A stretch of 64,000 nt of DNA from Colletotrichum lupini (Eukaryota > Ascomycota > Sordariomycetes > Glomerellales > Glomerellaceae). Of this stretch, positions 47,456 to 61,615 are shown piece after piece. The translations under genes were made by a program, and so were the position numbers. The stretch lies in contig NC_064673.1 in NCBI RefSeq assembly GCF_023278565.1, forward strand, positions 2,108,001-2,172,000, in the 5' to 3' direction. The notes under the pieces were generated by a model that ran no database searches, was not told the origin of the DNA, and saw nothing but the letters and a program-made list of their open reading frames with translations. The first letter of the stretch is position 1, and the number at the start of each line of letters is the position of its first letter.

Positions 47456-50400
47456 TTACAGGAAGCGCAAGCTTCCAGAGGGACCTCTCTCAACAAGGCC
47501 ATCAACATCTCTCTTCACCGTCCGCAGACGTCTCCGCACTTCTGACAAGTCCATGCCACCCGGGTTCGACCCGTGGCCAGCAGGGGGCAGTGATGCCTCG
47601 CATCTGCTGAGCAGGTCCTTAACCCACGCACCAAGGGCACCATCGCCCTTCATCGAGGCAGCTCCACGACGCTTGACCTCGCGTTGCCAAACATCAACAG
47701 AGAAAACAATGAGCTCAATGATGCGGTTGCGGTTGTTACCACTGAAGCCATAGTCTTGGGTATCAAAAACGCTCTCGAGAACGCGAGTGACCATGTCATT
47801 GGATACACCGAGGCTGAGGAAGAGCTGCACAGGCCAGGTGGGGTCCGCACCGATCTCAGCATCTTGGTGGTATTCAACGGCATACCGACAAATCTCGGGA
47901 AGCAGGACGGGCACCGGGAAGATGAAGCTATCCAGAGAAGTACGGTGGGCGATGTTCTGTACCTTGACTGACACAGATTCGTAGGGTGAGGGCAGAACAG
48001 GGATGCCGGGACCAGCTTCCTCCATTCGCTCTACAGCCTCCTCGTGGATCTGCTCGATGAGGCTGACCCATGTTTGGGAGATTGTGCTGGGGTTGCGGTA
48101 ATCGGCGCTGTGGTAGATGAGGAGGCACAGATCATAGTAATTCGCTTGGTCGGCATATTGGTTGAACAGCTGTTAAATATTAGTCTCACTGCAAAGCTGA
48201 CCGCGACACTGGGGTACTCACGTCTGACAAGCTTATCACCTGACCATCCAACGCTTCCTCAATTTGAGCCTTGCGATCAGGGTCAACGCGGCTGTCGGCC
48301 TTGAGCCTCTCCAACAAGTCATCCTGGATGTTGGCAATGTCGAGAAGCTCACTGACTTCGTGGGCCAGAACCTGCTGTTGTTGCCTGCCAACACCTGCCG
48401 TAGCAACGCTGGCATTCGCCTTGGCCTTGCTGAGAAGGACAATCCTGTCCTTGATACCAATGGCGAAGTCTGATTGGGCAAGATCATTCTGGACCTGAGC
48501 AGCCTCAAAGTACCGCTCGCGTTGGGTATAGAACCTGCAGAGAAGGTCGGCATGGTTCACGTTGCTCCTCGCCAGACTCTGGAGGTATGTGATGACGTGT
48601 GGTGATTCGATAGCAAGAATTCTGTCAGTCCACCCCTGCTCGATGTACCACTCGTAAAGGTCGAAGTGGAAGACCTCGTCGTCCGAGTCGTTCACTACGC
48701 TATAGGCCTCGAGGCGTTTAGTGCCCATCAAAGTCAGTCTACCGTCGATCGTCTCCGGTTCCCTGCTTGACGCGGCATCCAGGTGTTGAAGAGCCTCGTG
48801 AATTAGTTCGTAGCATTTCCTACGCTCCGAGAAGGCGTTAGCCCGAGGGTCGTTAGCGGGCTTGCCATCATGGACCCATGACAGAGCGGTGTTGCCTCTA
48901 TCCTTCTCACGGGCAACAGTGAGGCAGAGCTGGATTGCACCGGCGTAGTACTTCAGGTCGATGTACTGCGAGACGGCGTTATGTAGGTTGGCAAATGAAA
49001 GAGCACCGGCGACGCGCTCAAAGAGCCTCAAACTCTCATGCAGAAGCGCGCGAGACTGGTTGCTGTTGGACGGCTGCTCAGACGCTCTCTTCAACTGCTC
49101 CTGAGCCTTGAAGATGACAACATCATCGGGGCTGCAGAAACTGCCACAGCGTCTCCGAAGAGCATCCGCGACAGTCTCGACGTTGGAACCGCTCTCAATG
49201 TTGCGATTGACGATGGACTTGACCAACAGCTTGGCAAGATCCTTGCCTGAAGACTGTGAGAATAGGCTCTCGTATGTGAGATTTTTCAGTCCTTGCTGCG
49301 CCGTCGCATCCAGTCTCGTGAAGATGTCACTGACACGCTCGTCAAAGAGCATCAAGACGAACGAGATGCCCTCGGAGATGCTCTCCATCAGTTTCTGAAG
49401 TGCATGCAGGGCTTGGTGCTCTGCCTGGAGGGCGACTTCCTCTTGCTTGCTGGCCACTCTTTGAAGATCGGAAGGACCTGACAGGCCCTGAATAAAACTC
49501 TTGTTTGCATCAAGGAATCTCCGGAGACGCTCCAGCTGCTCCTGAGTGGAGTGAAGCTTTGCGATGGGTACCATGGATTGAATCGCAACGCCGCCGGTAG
49601 GGCTGGCAGCAAGAGCGACCACGTGGTTCTTCCACAATGTGCGAATGAGGCGGGTGAGATAAACACTGAGAGCATCGTGCCTCGGGGACAGGCGAACGGA
49701 GGTTGTGTTGAGAGGGGTACCATCGGCCTCCGTGATTGAGGGCTGGCCACCGTAGTCGACGAATACAGTCCTTGCGCGGTCTTCTGTGGCCTGATCGATT
49801 GCGCGCGTTGCGCCGGGCCTAGCATCACCGCCATGACCGCAAGCTACAGCAAGAGCGCAGGAGATGGTTTCCACGCGGCCATACCGAGAAATGAACTTCC
49901 GGGTCTCCAGCTCCAGACCTTCGTCTCCCACTGCACCACGGATGGCAGCAGCGAAAGTATCTACCAACCGGCGGCGGCGGATGATGTGAACACCAGTATT
50001 GGTCAGCACGGCAAACTCGGTGGCCGGCTGATCGAACTGAACCGCAAGCTCGTTTCCAAAGCCAACGGGTTGGTTTGCTGCGGCAAACGGCTTGGTCACC
50101 AAACCGACATCTTCGGCTCTGCTTCCAATATCGATCCAGTTTCCGTGCTCGTAGTACTTGAGCGCAGCTGAAGACGAGTTGGCCTTGATTCGGCCAGTCT
50201 CGGGAGCAGAAACGAAGAGGAGATCGATGTTCGGATCGTTGTCCTTAACGACGAAATCCAAAAAGTATCCTGGCGCGAATCGAGCTCCAAGCCTACTTAA
50301 CTCCAGGGCCTTTGAGCCAAGATCGATAACCGCATCACCAGCGCTGTTAGTGCCGGATCGTCCAGGCTTGTCCGACGGGGGGAACTTGATGAACTGGACC

Positions 50401-51769
50401 TGCATGCTCTGAGGGGGCGTGTTTGAAGAGACGCCACCAATCATGTACGAAGCAGAGCTCGTCGCGCTAAGGAACAGACGGCAGCCAGTATTGGTAAGAG
50501 CCATAAGGTGCAGCTTCGACGCCTCTCGTGATGGAATGGCGCTGATGGCAACAAAGGCAGTTCGGTCGTTGAGGAGAGGGGACTGAGTAATCATGTGGGT
50601 GATGTCGCGTAGACAGGCGTTGCGCTCCTTTTCGATGACCTTGGTGAGCTTGTTAGGCCCGTCCATGTGGTATGTACGAATGGTGGATCTTGTCGAAAGT
50701 GTGTAGACGAGCTTACGGGAATCGTCAATCACAATGCTCTGAAGGCCTTCCGGAGACTTTTGTGCCCAGAATCCACTCTGGAGAGTGACGACTGAAGACC
50801 AGCCTGGGTTGGTGTGGTTGATCTTGCCGCATCTGTTTGAAAACCACTTCTCCTCCTGCTGGTAGTAAAGCTCGTGGATATCGGTGTCGTTACTGCCTCC
50901 AAAGAAGATGCGGCCGTCCGCAGTGCCAGCGATAACTCTGACATCGGTGCCTCGGAGAGGGAGGTTAAGCTTGGTGCTATAAAGCGAAACGGTCTTGGTC
51001 CCCGATGGCGTGGTTTCAGCAGAAAGACCGAGGAGAATCATCTCAGACGACGTCGCAACAACTAGAATGTGCGTAATGGTGTTGACAAAAATGCCAGGCT
51101 TGGGTGCAACGAGAGCAACGGCGTGAATCGTGTGCGGTTGGTCCTCGAAACCAATAAGTTCGGGATCTGGGTGGGTGTAGTCCCATAGGAATAGTGAGTT
51201 GTCGATGACCACCCAGGCATGGTTGATCTCGGCGAACAAGCCCATCAACGTCTGGAGCTGGCCGGTATTGTAGTGGCTGAAAACCTGGTTCGGGATCGGG
51301 TACATCTGGGTCTTGTGGAACGGCGCCCAGGGCGAGTCGAGCGTGTTGAAGTCATAGTCTGACGATGCTCCTGCTATGTGGATGTCAGTAGCCGTCGCGC
51401 GAAAGGTTAGATAAAGGCAAGAGCAGTGAACTTACGCCTGCAGTAGGAATCGAGCTCGGGGTAGTTCTCGTCGGACTGGAGGAACTGGTTGACCGCTTGA
51501 GCTGCTCTCGTGACGGGCGGGAGGTTTTGCTGGGGAGCCGGAGCAGATGAGGTCGACACCAATCCTCCACTTGTGCTGGTTGATGCAACCGTAGCGGGTG
51601 CCAAATTTGATCCTGCCACCAGCGCGCCACTGTTGCTTGAAGGTGCTTCGCCCTCCGCAAAGAGTCGTCGTCTAACCGGCTCGTTGTCGTTGGCGAATCT
51701 GGAGGCTGCGGGCGTGTTGAGGAAGGCGCCTGGCACCGGCCGCATCGGCGTCATCTGGGGGTAGGACAT
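47456..51769 (-). CDS. NUP170: Nucleoporin Nup155/Nup170
   Basis: Exons 51769-51436, 51373-48222 and 48169-47456, with introns of 62 and 53 nt, give 1,399 residues, the normal size for this scaffold nucleoporin. A disordered N-terminus (FLNTPAASRFANDNEPVRRR) is followed by a beta-propeller beginning DYDFNTLDSPWAPFHKTQMY and LMGLFAEINHAWVVIDNSLF, and then by the alpha-solenoid that fills the C-terminal two thirds (YIDLKYYAGAIQLCL, LFNQYADQANYYDLC). It is part of the inner ring of the nuclear pore complex and binds membrane and other Nups. All exons are intact. This gene begins the conserved right part of the window. Confidence 0.93.
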
Positions 51770-52580
51770 GTTGTTGTCGAGTAGTTCGATCGATCGGGGT
51801 AGTGAAAGGCGGGCAAACGCGTCGCAAACTGGCGGCCAGTGAAGGCGGTTTGGAGTCGCGCTACCGAATCATCAACAGGTGATGGCAGGTGTGATCCTGT
51901 CAATTGGAGGATTCGAGAAGTGGAAAATATTCTTCTAGGGGTGTGCGATGCGGAGCCTTGCGCAGCTCGTGCCGGACAAAGGGAATGAAAAGAATTGGAG
52001 CTTCGATGGCTCGGTGTGGAAAGGTGAAGGTAATTCGAGCGAGGGCAGTAAAACGCATCAGTAAACAATTTCTGGAGGAGCTCAAGAGGCTGGGGCCGCC
52101 AAACGCTTGGAATTTTCGCGCCTGGAGCCGCGCTAAGCCACATTGGGACACAAGGCTGACCCTGACGTTTGCACCACTCGAAGCTTGCGCTTGCAGTAGC
52201 TCTGCGAGCTTTGGGTACTAAACTCAGGTACCTTACTTTGGTTGATTAAAATCTCCTTCATCTCGAACGGGTTCTCTCTCTCTCATATTAAGTACTCGCT
52301 TTTTTATTCTAGTCCATTTGAAACCGTGACCCGAGCCGTGATCCCTACATAACTCATGCAAATGGCCACTACACCCTGAGCCCAAGCCACTGTTATTCAC
52401 CTCTCATCTACATGTTCTTTCTTCATCCATGCTTCATATCTCACAAGAGATCACAATGAAACTTCTTTAGGCGCTTCGTTTCGCCCATATATCGTCACGG
52501 CACTTCGGCCAGCTTTAAAAGCAATAGCGTGTTAGACTGCGCGACTCATCGACCACAACAGATGATACTTTCTGCTCCAT
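51770..52580. other. Intergenic between Nup170 and ketoacyl reductase
   Basis: 811 bp. Upstream of Nup170, so contains its promoter; also the 3' region of the reductase. Frames here are short and lack motifs. Confidence 0.4.
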
Positions 52581-53649
52581 TTACTGCTTCTTGGCCTCGC
52601 GAGCCGCCTTCCTAAGAGCACGGTTGCGAATGTCAACGTGCATCTTCAGGTTGAACCAAAGGGCCAGGTGATGGGCGGCACCAATGGTGCTCTCCACAGC
52701 CCACAGCATAAGAGCGTGCGTCCACCAAGGAGTGTAGGTGTAGGCGAAGTTCTGGTAGCTGCCAGAGCCAATCTTGCTGAGAGTGGCACGGACGAAGTTC
52801 TTGGGTGTCGGGATCATGGCGCTTGAGCGGCGGACCTTGCTCATAGCGGTGGTAATGAGGTAGCTGAGAACGAGCTCGACGTCGATGCCTTGCGGCTTCA
52901 GCTCAGCCGCGAGAGAACTGCTCCAGTGCTGTAGGAAGGCCTTGCTGCCAGAGTAGGTGGCCAAGTAAGGGGTAGGCATCCAGCCGGCAAAGGAGCCCAT
53001 GGTGAGAATGAGACCGCGCTTGCGCTGCTGCATGATGGGGGCGACGACCTGGGTGGTCTTCAAGGTGCCGAGGCAGTTGATGGCGACGATGTTCTGGAGC
53101 TCGCTGCGGGCGGTCTCGAGGAAGGGGACGGGAATGCTGTGGCTCTGGCCGACGTTATTGATGAGAACACCGACGTCGAGGCCGTTGACAAGCTGGGCGA
53201 GTCTGTCGTAATCGTTGTTGTCGTCGCGGGAGAAGTCCATGGCGAGGATCTTAACCTGGATCTTGCCATCGAACTTGGCCTCGAGCTCGTGGGCGAGGGT
53301 CTCGAGCTTGGACTGGGTTCGGGAGACGAGGACGAGGTTGAAGCCCTTACTGGCGAGCTGGTAGGCGAACTCCTTGCCGAGACCGTCTGATGCACCGGTC
53401 ACGACGGCCCAGGTGCCAGGCTTGCCATACTTGCGAAGCTGTGCGGCTTCGTTGTCAGTGTTTGGACATCAATGATAGGTGGGCGAGATGCTCGGGAGCA
53501 CATACGCTGGTGCCACTAAGCAAAAAGACACCAAGGACGAACTTGACATAGCTCAGAGCCTTGGAGGTAAGGAAGAGAGCACCAATACCAGCTAGCAAAA
53601 GCTGGACAGGTTGCGGCACATAGGCCAGTCGATCGGCGATTCCGCCCAT
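52581..53649 (-). CDS. IFA38: Very-long-chain 3-oxoacyl-CoA reductase
   Basis: Exons 53649-53506 and 53438-52581, with a 67-nt intron, give 333 residues, close to yeast Ifa38 in length. The enzyme performs the first reduction of the ER fatty-acid elongation cycle with NADPH. An N-terminal membrane segment ([13 protein letters not shown]) precedes [16 protein letters not shown] (NADP binding), NNVG, the catalytic Ser in GSFAGWM and YSGSK (Tyr/Lys near residue 210), and C-terminal hydrophobic and basic stretches ([10 protein letters not shown]). The acceptor at CACAG (53439) is preferred over a nearer GAAG because only it keeps frame. It is divergent from ERG28 with 482 bp between start codons. 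Confidence 0.93.
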
Positions 53650-54131
53650 TGTGATGAGTCGTCACTGATCTCGCTGAATGAAATCGAGAATTTGCTGTTT
53701 GCTGAAAGGAGGGGAAGAAGCTTTCCAGATCCTCCGTGGAATTCGCACAGCAGCACAGACAAAATGTTGGGATGGGCAAATGGTGGAAAATGCACTTCCA
53801 AAATCGCATCAGCCACACCTCGGCACCTCCCTCACTTGTTGAACCTACGCCAAGCTGCCGGAGAGCTTTGGCCAGCTTTGATGAGCAAAAGTCAAGCCAC
53901 AATGCGATAGCTCCAGCCACAAAACATTCTCTCCATCTTTTTCTTTTTCTTTTTTTCTTTTTTGGATTCAATCCGAATACGAAGGACCAGAAGCTTGGGG
54001 CAACTTAACGCTGAGCTAAGGAGATGCCGGTGTGATTGTCCACTCTTTTCCTCTGCGACTCAATTTCCCTCCTTTCTAAGTCTACACCACTCAGCGCCAA
54101 TTGAGCTTCACGGGATTTGAATACAGCAATA
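53650..54131. promoter_or_regulatory. Divergent promoter of IFA38-type reductase and ERG28
   Basis: 482 bp with a pyrimidine tract (mostly T with C) at about 53,932-53,965 on the plus strand, a typical fungal promoter element. Both genes work in ER lipid synthesis, so shared control is plausible but not shown. Confidence 0.55.
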
Positions 54132-54714
54132 ATGGTGTCTCTCACGGATTTGCTTCCCCCAGCAAAGGGTATCTTACCCTACTACATGCTCCTGGTAAGG
54201 TTTTCAAGAACGAACTGAACCCCCGCCAGAAGCATGTCACTAACCAGCAATACACTCTCAGCTCTCTCTCATCTCCATCGGAAACTCGGCGCAGAACCTC
54301 CTGACTCTCCACTACTCTCGCCGCCTTTACGACGGTAAATACGTTCGCAACACGAAGCTCGCCCCCAAGTCCGACAAGTTCAACCCGGAAGACTCGGTCA
54401 ACAAGTACATCCCCGCCCCCGCCGGCGCGACGGACGTTGTGGATCAGGCGACACCTCTCGCTGCGCGCTGCTTCGGCACCTGGACGTTCCTCACGAGCAT
54501 CGTCCGTCTTTATGCCGCGTACCATCTGCACCACGCCCACATGTACGACCTGGCCATCTGGACCTACGTTGTTGCGTTGGGTCACTTTGCCAGCGAGTTG
54601 TTCGTCTTCAAGAGCATGACATTTGGTCTGCCGCAATACTTCCCCTTCACCCTGGCCACCACTGCCTTGATTTGGATGCCATTGGTGCGCGACTTTTACG
54701 TTACTAGCCCGTAA
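54132..54714 (+). CDS. ERG28: Ergosterol biosynthesis scaffold protein Erg28
   Basis: Exons 54132-54194 and 54262-54714, with a 67-nt intron, encode 171 residues. The sequence reads MVSLTDLLPPAKGILPYYM, then a membrane segment with ISIGNSAQNLLTLHYSRRLY, FGTWTFLTSIVRLYAAY, LGHFASELFVF and LIWMPLVRDFY: the four-segment pattern of Erg28. It tethers the C-4 demethylation enzymes (Erg25, Erg26, Erg27) in the ER. The insert between the first and second membrane segments (KLAPKSDKFNPEDSVNKYIP) is longer than in yeast, as usual in filamentous fungi. Confidence 0.93.
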
Positions 54715-54926
54715 AGGGTTGGTATTGTTGAAAAGTAGCCTGCGGAAGCCGCTAGAGACGATAACCTGATACCACATGAAGGCATCCTGTGATCTCAGCT
54801 TCTGCGCAGAAATGGGACTTAAGGATCTTTTCAGTTAAATCACGAAGTGACGAGGATAGATAAAGCTTAGAAATGTTGTAATTACGAAGATGGTACTATT
54901 CATGGTATGGTCTTTTGTCTGGTTCA

Positions 54927-56305
<1,379 letters not shown>

Positions 56306-57514
56306 GGTGATGCTTTGCGTCTCCACGCTGTGGAACGTATAAATGAAGGCGGGGAGGCTTTGCGACAACAAGTAACAAATCTGAGTACTGCCGCGAGATC
56401 GAGAGCAGGAAGTGAAAGGGCCAAGAAAAAAAGAGCCTCGAGTTTATTTAAACAATCTTGTTATTGTTCAGACTAACTTAGTACGGACGAGAGAGAAAAA
56501 TCCAGCCTTCGGCCGCGACCTGCCGAATGACAGTCAGGCTAGGTATTAATAAGGAGGTGTAGAGCTGCCACAAAACAGCTCATCAAAAGTGACGGTCGTA
56601 TCCCTGCCTCGAGAGGTTTCGCGCCCATGCCTGTCGGGTTTGTTGGAGAAAAGGAGGGGACCGCGAAGACTGCCCCGCGAACCCCACCATCGCAAAGCGC
56701 ACCATTGTCGTGCGCCCATCGGTGCCATCTTATCCGCAGTAAGCAGCGGCGGGAAAGCGGCGGAAAGCTCGAACCTGCCTCGGCAGAGACGTCATTGTGG
56801 GACACTGCATTGAGAAAGGGAAGACTTTGGTAAGCCAGAAGGGCAATTCTTCTCCTCAAGGCTTTGTTATTGCATGTCGAATGAATATGCTGGAACTCAT
56901 CTCACACCACGAGCGAGAGTTGGTCGAAGAGAAGCTGGTATTGTGGAAAGGGCTACTGTACTTCGTACATGCCAAAGAGTGGTGTGCATGTCAAGAGACA
57001 GTCCGAACCAAATGGCGGGGATGACGGAGCCGTCCAGCCCGAAAACAGTACTGCCCGGGGCATCGTGGCTTGAGTCCAGAGTGTATTATGTAAGACCCTA
57101 TCGGATAGTTGTTTGCGGTGAGTGTGGCTTGATCCCTACTGCGGCTGAAGTGACATAGGTCAGCAAGGCGATGACAGTCGGAGGTCCGAGCGCCGGATAG
57201 ACTTCGGGAGAACCATCGCTCCAGGTTCCGCCATCGATCTCCGGATTCAATTCGATTGGAGCCTGGCTGTGTTTCGACGGCTCACCTTGGAAATCAATCC
57301 TCGTCAACACGCGCGCGTCTCGTCATCCGGAATCCATCGATATCATCGCCAAACCTCACATCCACATCGAGAACCACGTACCAGTCACATCGCATCACTT
57401 ATCGCTTCCCGTAGTCCCATCATATGCCTTCTACTGCATCATAATAACTCTCCCGTCGTCGGATCAGCCTGAACAGGGGCTGGCCTCCACGTCCCCACCG
57501 CAGCCCTGGACGAA
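56306..57514. promoter_or_regulatory. Divergent promoter region between GAL7 and ADA2
   Basis: 1.2 kb without a supported gene; should hold both promoters and 5' leaders. Short frames have no motifs. Confidence 0.45.
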
Positions 57515-59241
57515 ATGGGCGTTATCAGAAAGAAGACCGTCACAAGGGGTGGCGAGGGCGGTGTCAAATATCATTGCGACATTTGCTCTGTAGACATCAC
57601 CTCGACGGTATGTGTTTTGTTGACTTTATTACTTTTGATGATGATGTGCCCCGCGTCTGCGCCCCGGCGCATACCCAAATGTCCCGCCCTCCACACCTTG
57701 CGCATCGCGCTAACAAACATCTGTCGTAAATGCAGGTCCGAATCAGATGCGCGCACTCTGCCTGCAACGACTACGATCTCTGCGTCCAATGCTTCTCCCA
57801 GGGAAAGTCCAGTTCAAACCATAAACCCGAATCACATCCATACCGTGTCATCGAACAAAATTCTTTCCCAATCTTCGACCGAGATTGGGGTGCCGACGAA
57901 GAACTGCTGCTACTAGAAGGAGCGGAAATCTACGGCTTGGGGTCATGGGCCGACATTGCCGACCATATTGGTGGCTTCCGCCACAAGGATGAGGTGCGAG
58001 ATCACTACTACAAAGCCTACGTCGAATCTCCTCGTTTCCCGTTGCCGAAACGATGCAGTCCACACGATATGGACCTCGCGAACGAAATCTCTCGCGAAGA
58101 CTTTCAAGCGAAGAAGAAGCGAAGGATAGAGGAGCGGAAGGAAGCCGCCAAGAACGCACCTACGCTGCAGCCCAAGACGAAGCCCACAGCCTCTGTACCG
58201 TCATGTCACGAGATTCAAGGATACATGCCAGGTCGCTTGGAGTTCGAGACCGAATACGCAAACGAAGCCGAAGAAGCTGTACAGCTCATGCAGTTTGATC
58301 CGGGCGATGGTCTCAACCCTAGGACAGGCGAGTTGGAGCCCGAGATGGAGCTCAAGTTGACAGTGATGGACATCTACAATTGCCGTCTCACGCAGCGTGT
58401 GGACAGGAAAAAGGTTGTGTTTGAGCACAACCTGCTGGAATACCGCGAAAACACCAAGGTCGAGAAGAAGAGGAGTAAGGAAGAGAGGGACTTACTGAAC
58501 AAGGCCAAACCTTTCGCTCGGATGATGAACCACGATGACTTCGAAAGCTTGTGTCAGGGTCTCATTGACGAGTTGAACTTGAGGCAAGCTATTTCGCAGC
58601 TACAAGAATGGCGAGGTGTGCGGATCGGAGATTTACGCAGTGGTGAAAAGTACGAGACAGAAAAGTCACAACGAGCGCAAAAGGCGGTGCCTATGGGATC
58701 CATGGATAGAGACCGCTTGGCCTCGGCACAGCGGTCTAAGGCTGCTGCTGTACCAGATCCCCCAAGCGGCGCCGCCTTGCTCGTGGCCCCCGAATTGCCA
58801 ATTCGGTCCGCGCCAGCTCCTGATGGTACTAATGGTACCATTCCTCCCAAGGAAGAGAGCAAACCCCAGACCAATGGCGCTGTCAACGGAGCAGCCGCCA
58901 ATGGCACCGTCATTGTCGCCAACGGTACGGGCCCATCTGGCCCTGTTACACGGCAGAAATACATGGCCGCGCCGCTACCCGGTGTCACCCCGATTCAGCT
59001 CACGCAAGACGGCGCGCCAGACTTGCATCTCCTCACGCCGGAGGAAGCCAAGCTCTGCGAAGTGGTGCGGCTGCAGCCCAAGCCCTACCTAATGATCAAG
59101 GAGCAGATTCTAAAGGAGGCATTGAAGAGCAATGGGACTCTCAAAAAGAAACAGGCCAAGGAGATATGCAGGCTAGACACTCAGAAGGGCGGCCGCATAT
59201 TCGACTTCTTCATCAATGCTGGCTGGGTTGGCCGGGCGTAG
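57515..59241 (+). CDS. ADA2: Transcriptional adaptor Ada2 (SAGA/ADA complex)
   Basis: Exons 57515-57607 and 57736-59241, with a 128-nt intron, encode 532 residues. A ZZ zinc finger begins [10 protein letters not shown] and continues [11 protein letters not shown] (about residues 20-60); a SANT/Myb domain contains [19 protein letters not shown] and [11 protein letters not shown] (about 80-130); then [18 protein letters not shown]; a Pro/Ala/Asn-rich low-complexity stretch (about 330-420); and a SWIRM domain ([19 protein letters not shown] to INAGWVG) at the C-terminus. Ada2 links the Gcn5 acetyltransferase to chromatin in the nucleus. The low-complexity region is the only variable part. Intact. 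Confidence 0.94.
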
Positions 59242-61615
59242 GATGATTCGGACGGTTCAGATGTACCTATAGGTTCTACGCACAGTGTGTGACTTGCATT
59301 CGACTTTGAGCTTCGGCGTTTCCGTCAAAAAGGGCGAGGGGGGTACTGGTTTCTGGGAGTAGCGGTTTAACTTCTCCAAGGTAGTTCAAAGTGTACCAAG
59401 ATACCAAATTCAAAATGGCAACAACTTGCTCAGTTTCTCCGCGCGGCATTATGAGATGTTATATCGCCACACATGTTATTGATATATACGATTTTCCTCT
59501 TGCTTAGCATTACAATCTACTCGGTCTGAGGCTTAGAGGTGCGTTTACGGGATAAGGCACGTTCACATTTTCTGTAACAGGGACAATCCCTCCAACAAGC
59601 TGGGCGGTTAAGGACCAGTAACGTACTCGCTGAGGCCTCAGCTTCTTCGCCGCCAAGGCGGCTGGCATGATGTTCCCGGCAACGGATGGTTTTCTCCTGT
59701 GTCTCTTCGAAGCTGGCTTTCCATCGAAGGCCTCTCTTTCGTCACTGTCTTGAACGAGGTCGATGGACCGGTCACCTTTTTTGTCGGTGGTTTGATCAGC
59801 TGGATGCCGAAGTCATAAGCTGGTCGGGTCTGCGCAAATGGTTTTCCAGAGATCTCCTGCAGAGAAAGTGAAGTAAAGCGCGGGATTTCCAAGCTCCTCC
59901 GGCGGCTTTTTGGACGCTCAAGCTGACGCGCGGGTCATTATCTGAGTAATATGTGCTTCTTTTTGACATTTCTCAGGCGGTGGGGTTCCCAGGAACCTGT
60001 AAGAAAATGGGAGACGTCACGGCCGAGAAGAAGCTTGGGAGAGGAGTGTAAAGTGAAGACAGTAGGCGATGAAGATTGTAATTCGGGGTAAAGCGTGGTT
60101 TTCATGGAAATGTCCCGCATATACAATATCGTGGATTTCGGCGCGTTTCTTACGTGTTTGCCGTAGATAACGCAGAGACATTCCTGGCGGTCAGCCGTCT
60201 CGATGCTTTGTTTGTGTCTAGTGTTGGGACTTCGAACAGCGCATTAACATCTGCGAATACTCAACGACCGGCGAAGGGTACGCGGAACCGAGGGCTATAC
60301 CTTATGGCTGCCTCGAACGCCATCGATTACACAAACGCCCCCATGTCAGCGCACCCAATTCTGCAGCGAGGAAACGAGAAATTAGTAATAAGGAATCACA
60401 CCCTGGGAGATGACCAGAAATTCTTGGAGGATTTAATTAGCAAATGAGATTCAAAGTGATAAAAATGAGCAACGGCTGTTGATGAAGTTACGACGGATTG
60501 GCTGAGTATCTCACTCTTGACAATACACGGCCCAAAGAGACAAACAGCACGATCACATTGCAGACTGGGCTCCCATCGCCCTTGATGAGACCAAACACGC
60601 GAATCCGACGCGTCAACTACAAATTGAGGTGTAGTTGGCTGAATACGCCAAGCTGAAGGATATGCTAGGCAACACGCCCTATGTTCATGATAGAAACCTT
60701 GCTATTGATGGGATAGTGCCTGTCTTCGAGAGACTCTGATCGACCAATAGTCGGCAAAGTCGGACGGACCTCCCCCAGCTCACCGCGAGCGTCTTGAATG
60801 GCGTGAAGTCAGTCATCCGACGAGGTGTGATGGCAGGCGAAACAACAGGCGGACAACCACAGGAGCATCAGGCTAGCGAGTGGTGTGTTTTTGGCGTTGA
60901 AAGACGCAAGGCTTTCAGCCGCGGTGGAGATAGTCTTGGGCATGGCGACGTTGGGCCTTGATGCCACAATTGCTTAGAGACTTCAGTTCGTTGGCCGTGA
61001 CCAAGAGAGCAGGGAAATCGGAGCACATGGCTACTACATGTCTAAGTCTTCAGACCTCGTATCATGCAAAAGGTTAAACAAGAAGACTCCTTGCAAAATT
61101 TCAAGCTAGGAGACCGTGCTTTGTCCTTCTCTGGTTGGCGTTGTGTCAAGAGCAGGGAACCCTCATGCTGTGCGGGTCGTGTTGGGTCTGTTCACCGGTT
61201 CGTTCCATTATGCATAGTTTTGATTGAACTCTGTGTCGACTTCCTCGGCACCCTAGTCCATGTCTATATGCCTCATGTTGTATTTTAGTACGGCCGAATA
61301 CAATCTTGTCAGTCAATGACGGGCCAGGTACGACATTTGGACAGAGATCAGCATGTAGCAAACATCACAGATGGACAACTGCATGTGAAAGAACTTTTGT
61401 TGAATTGACTAATTGGGTATAGGTACTCCCGGTGATTAGTTATACAGATGAGACCGAGAATGGTGAATGATTCAGGAGGCCGCCGCATAGGCAATTATTT
61501 CCCGGGGCTTTTCCAACACTTGGTTCTTCCCCGCCGAACCATCTCCCTAATTTCGGGTGGCCCTCAATGACCCTCAATGGAGGATTTTTGGGCGTTGAAT
61601 TAGTGAGGAACCCAT
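59242..61615. other. Intergenic, 2.4 kb, no supported gene
   Basis: Frames such as 60154-60447 (97 codons) and a stretch around 60,630-60,740 look weakly coding (a segment reading LKDMLGNTPYVHDRN) but no start, splice or motif supports a gene. They may be remnants of a lost gene. Confidence 0.35.

Noticed and set aside
47566..47582. GGGTTCGACCC resembling a T-arm
   Set aside because: Sits in the last Nup170 exon with no other tRNA parts.
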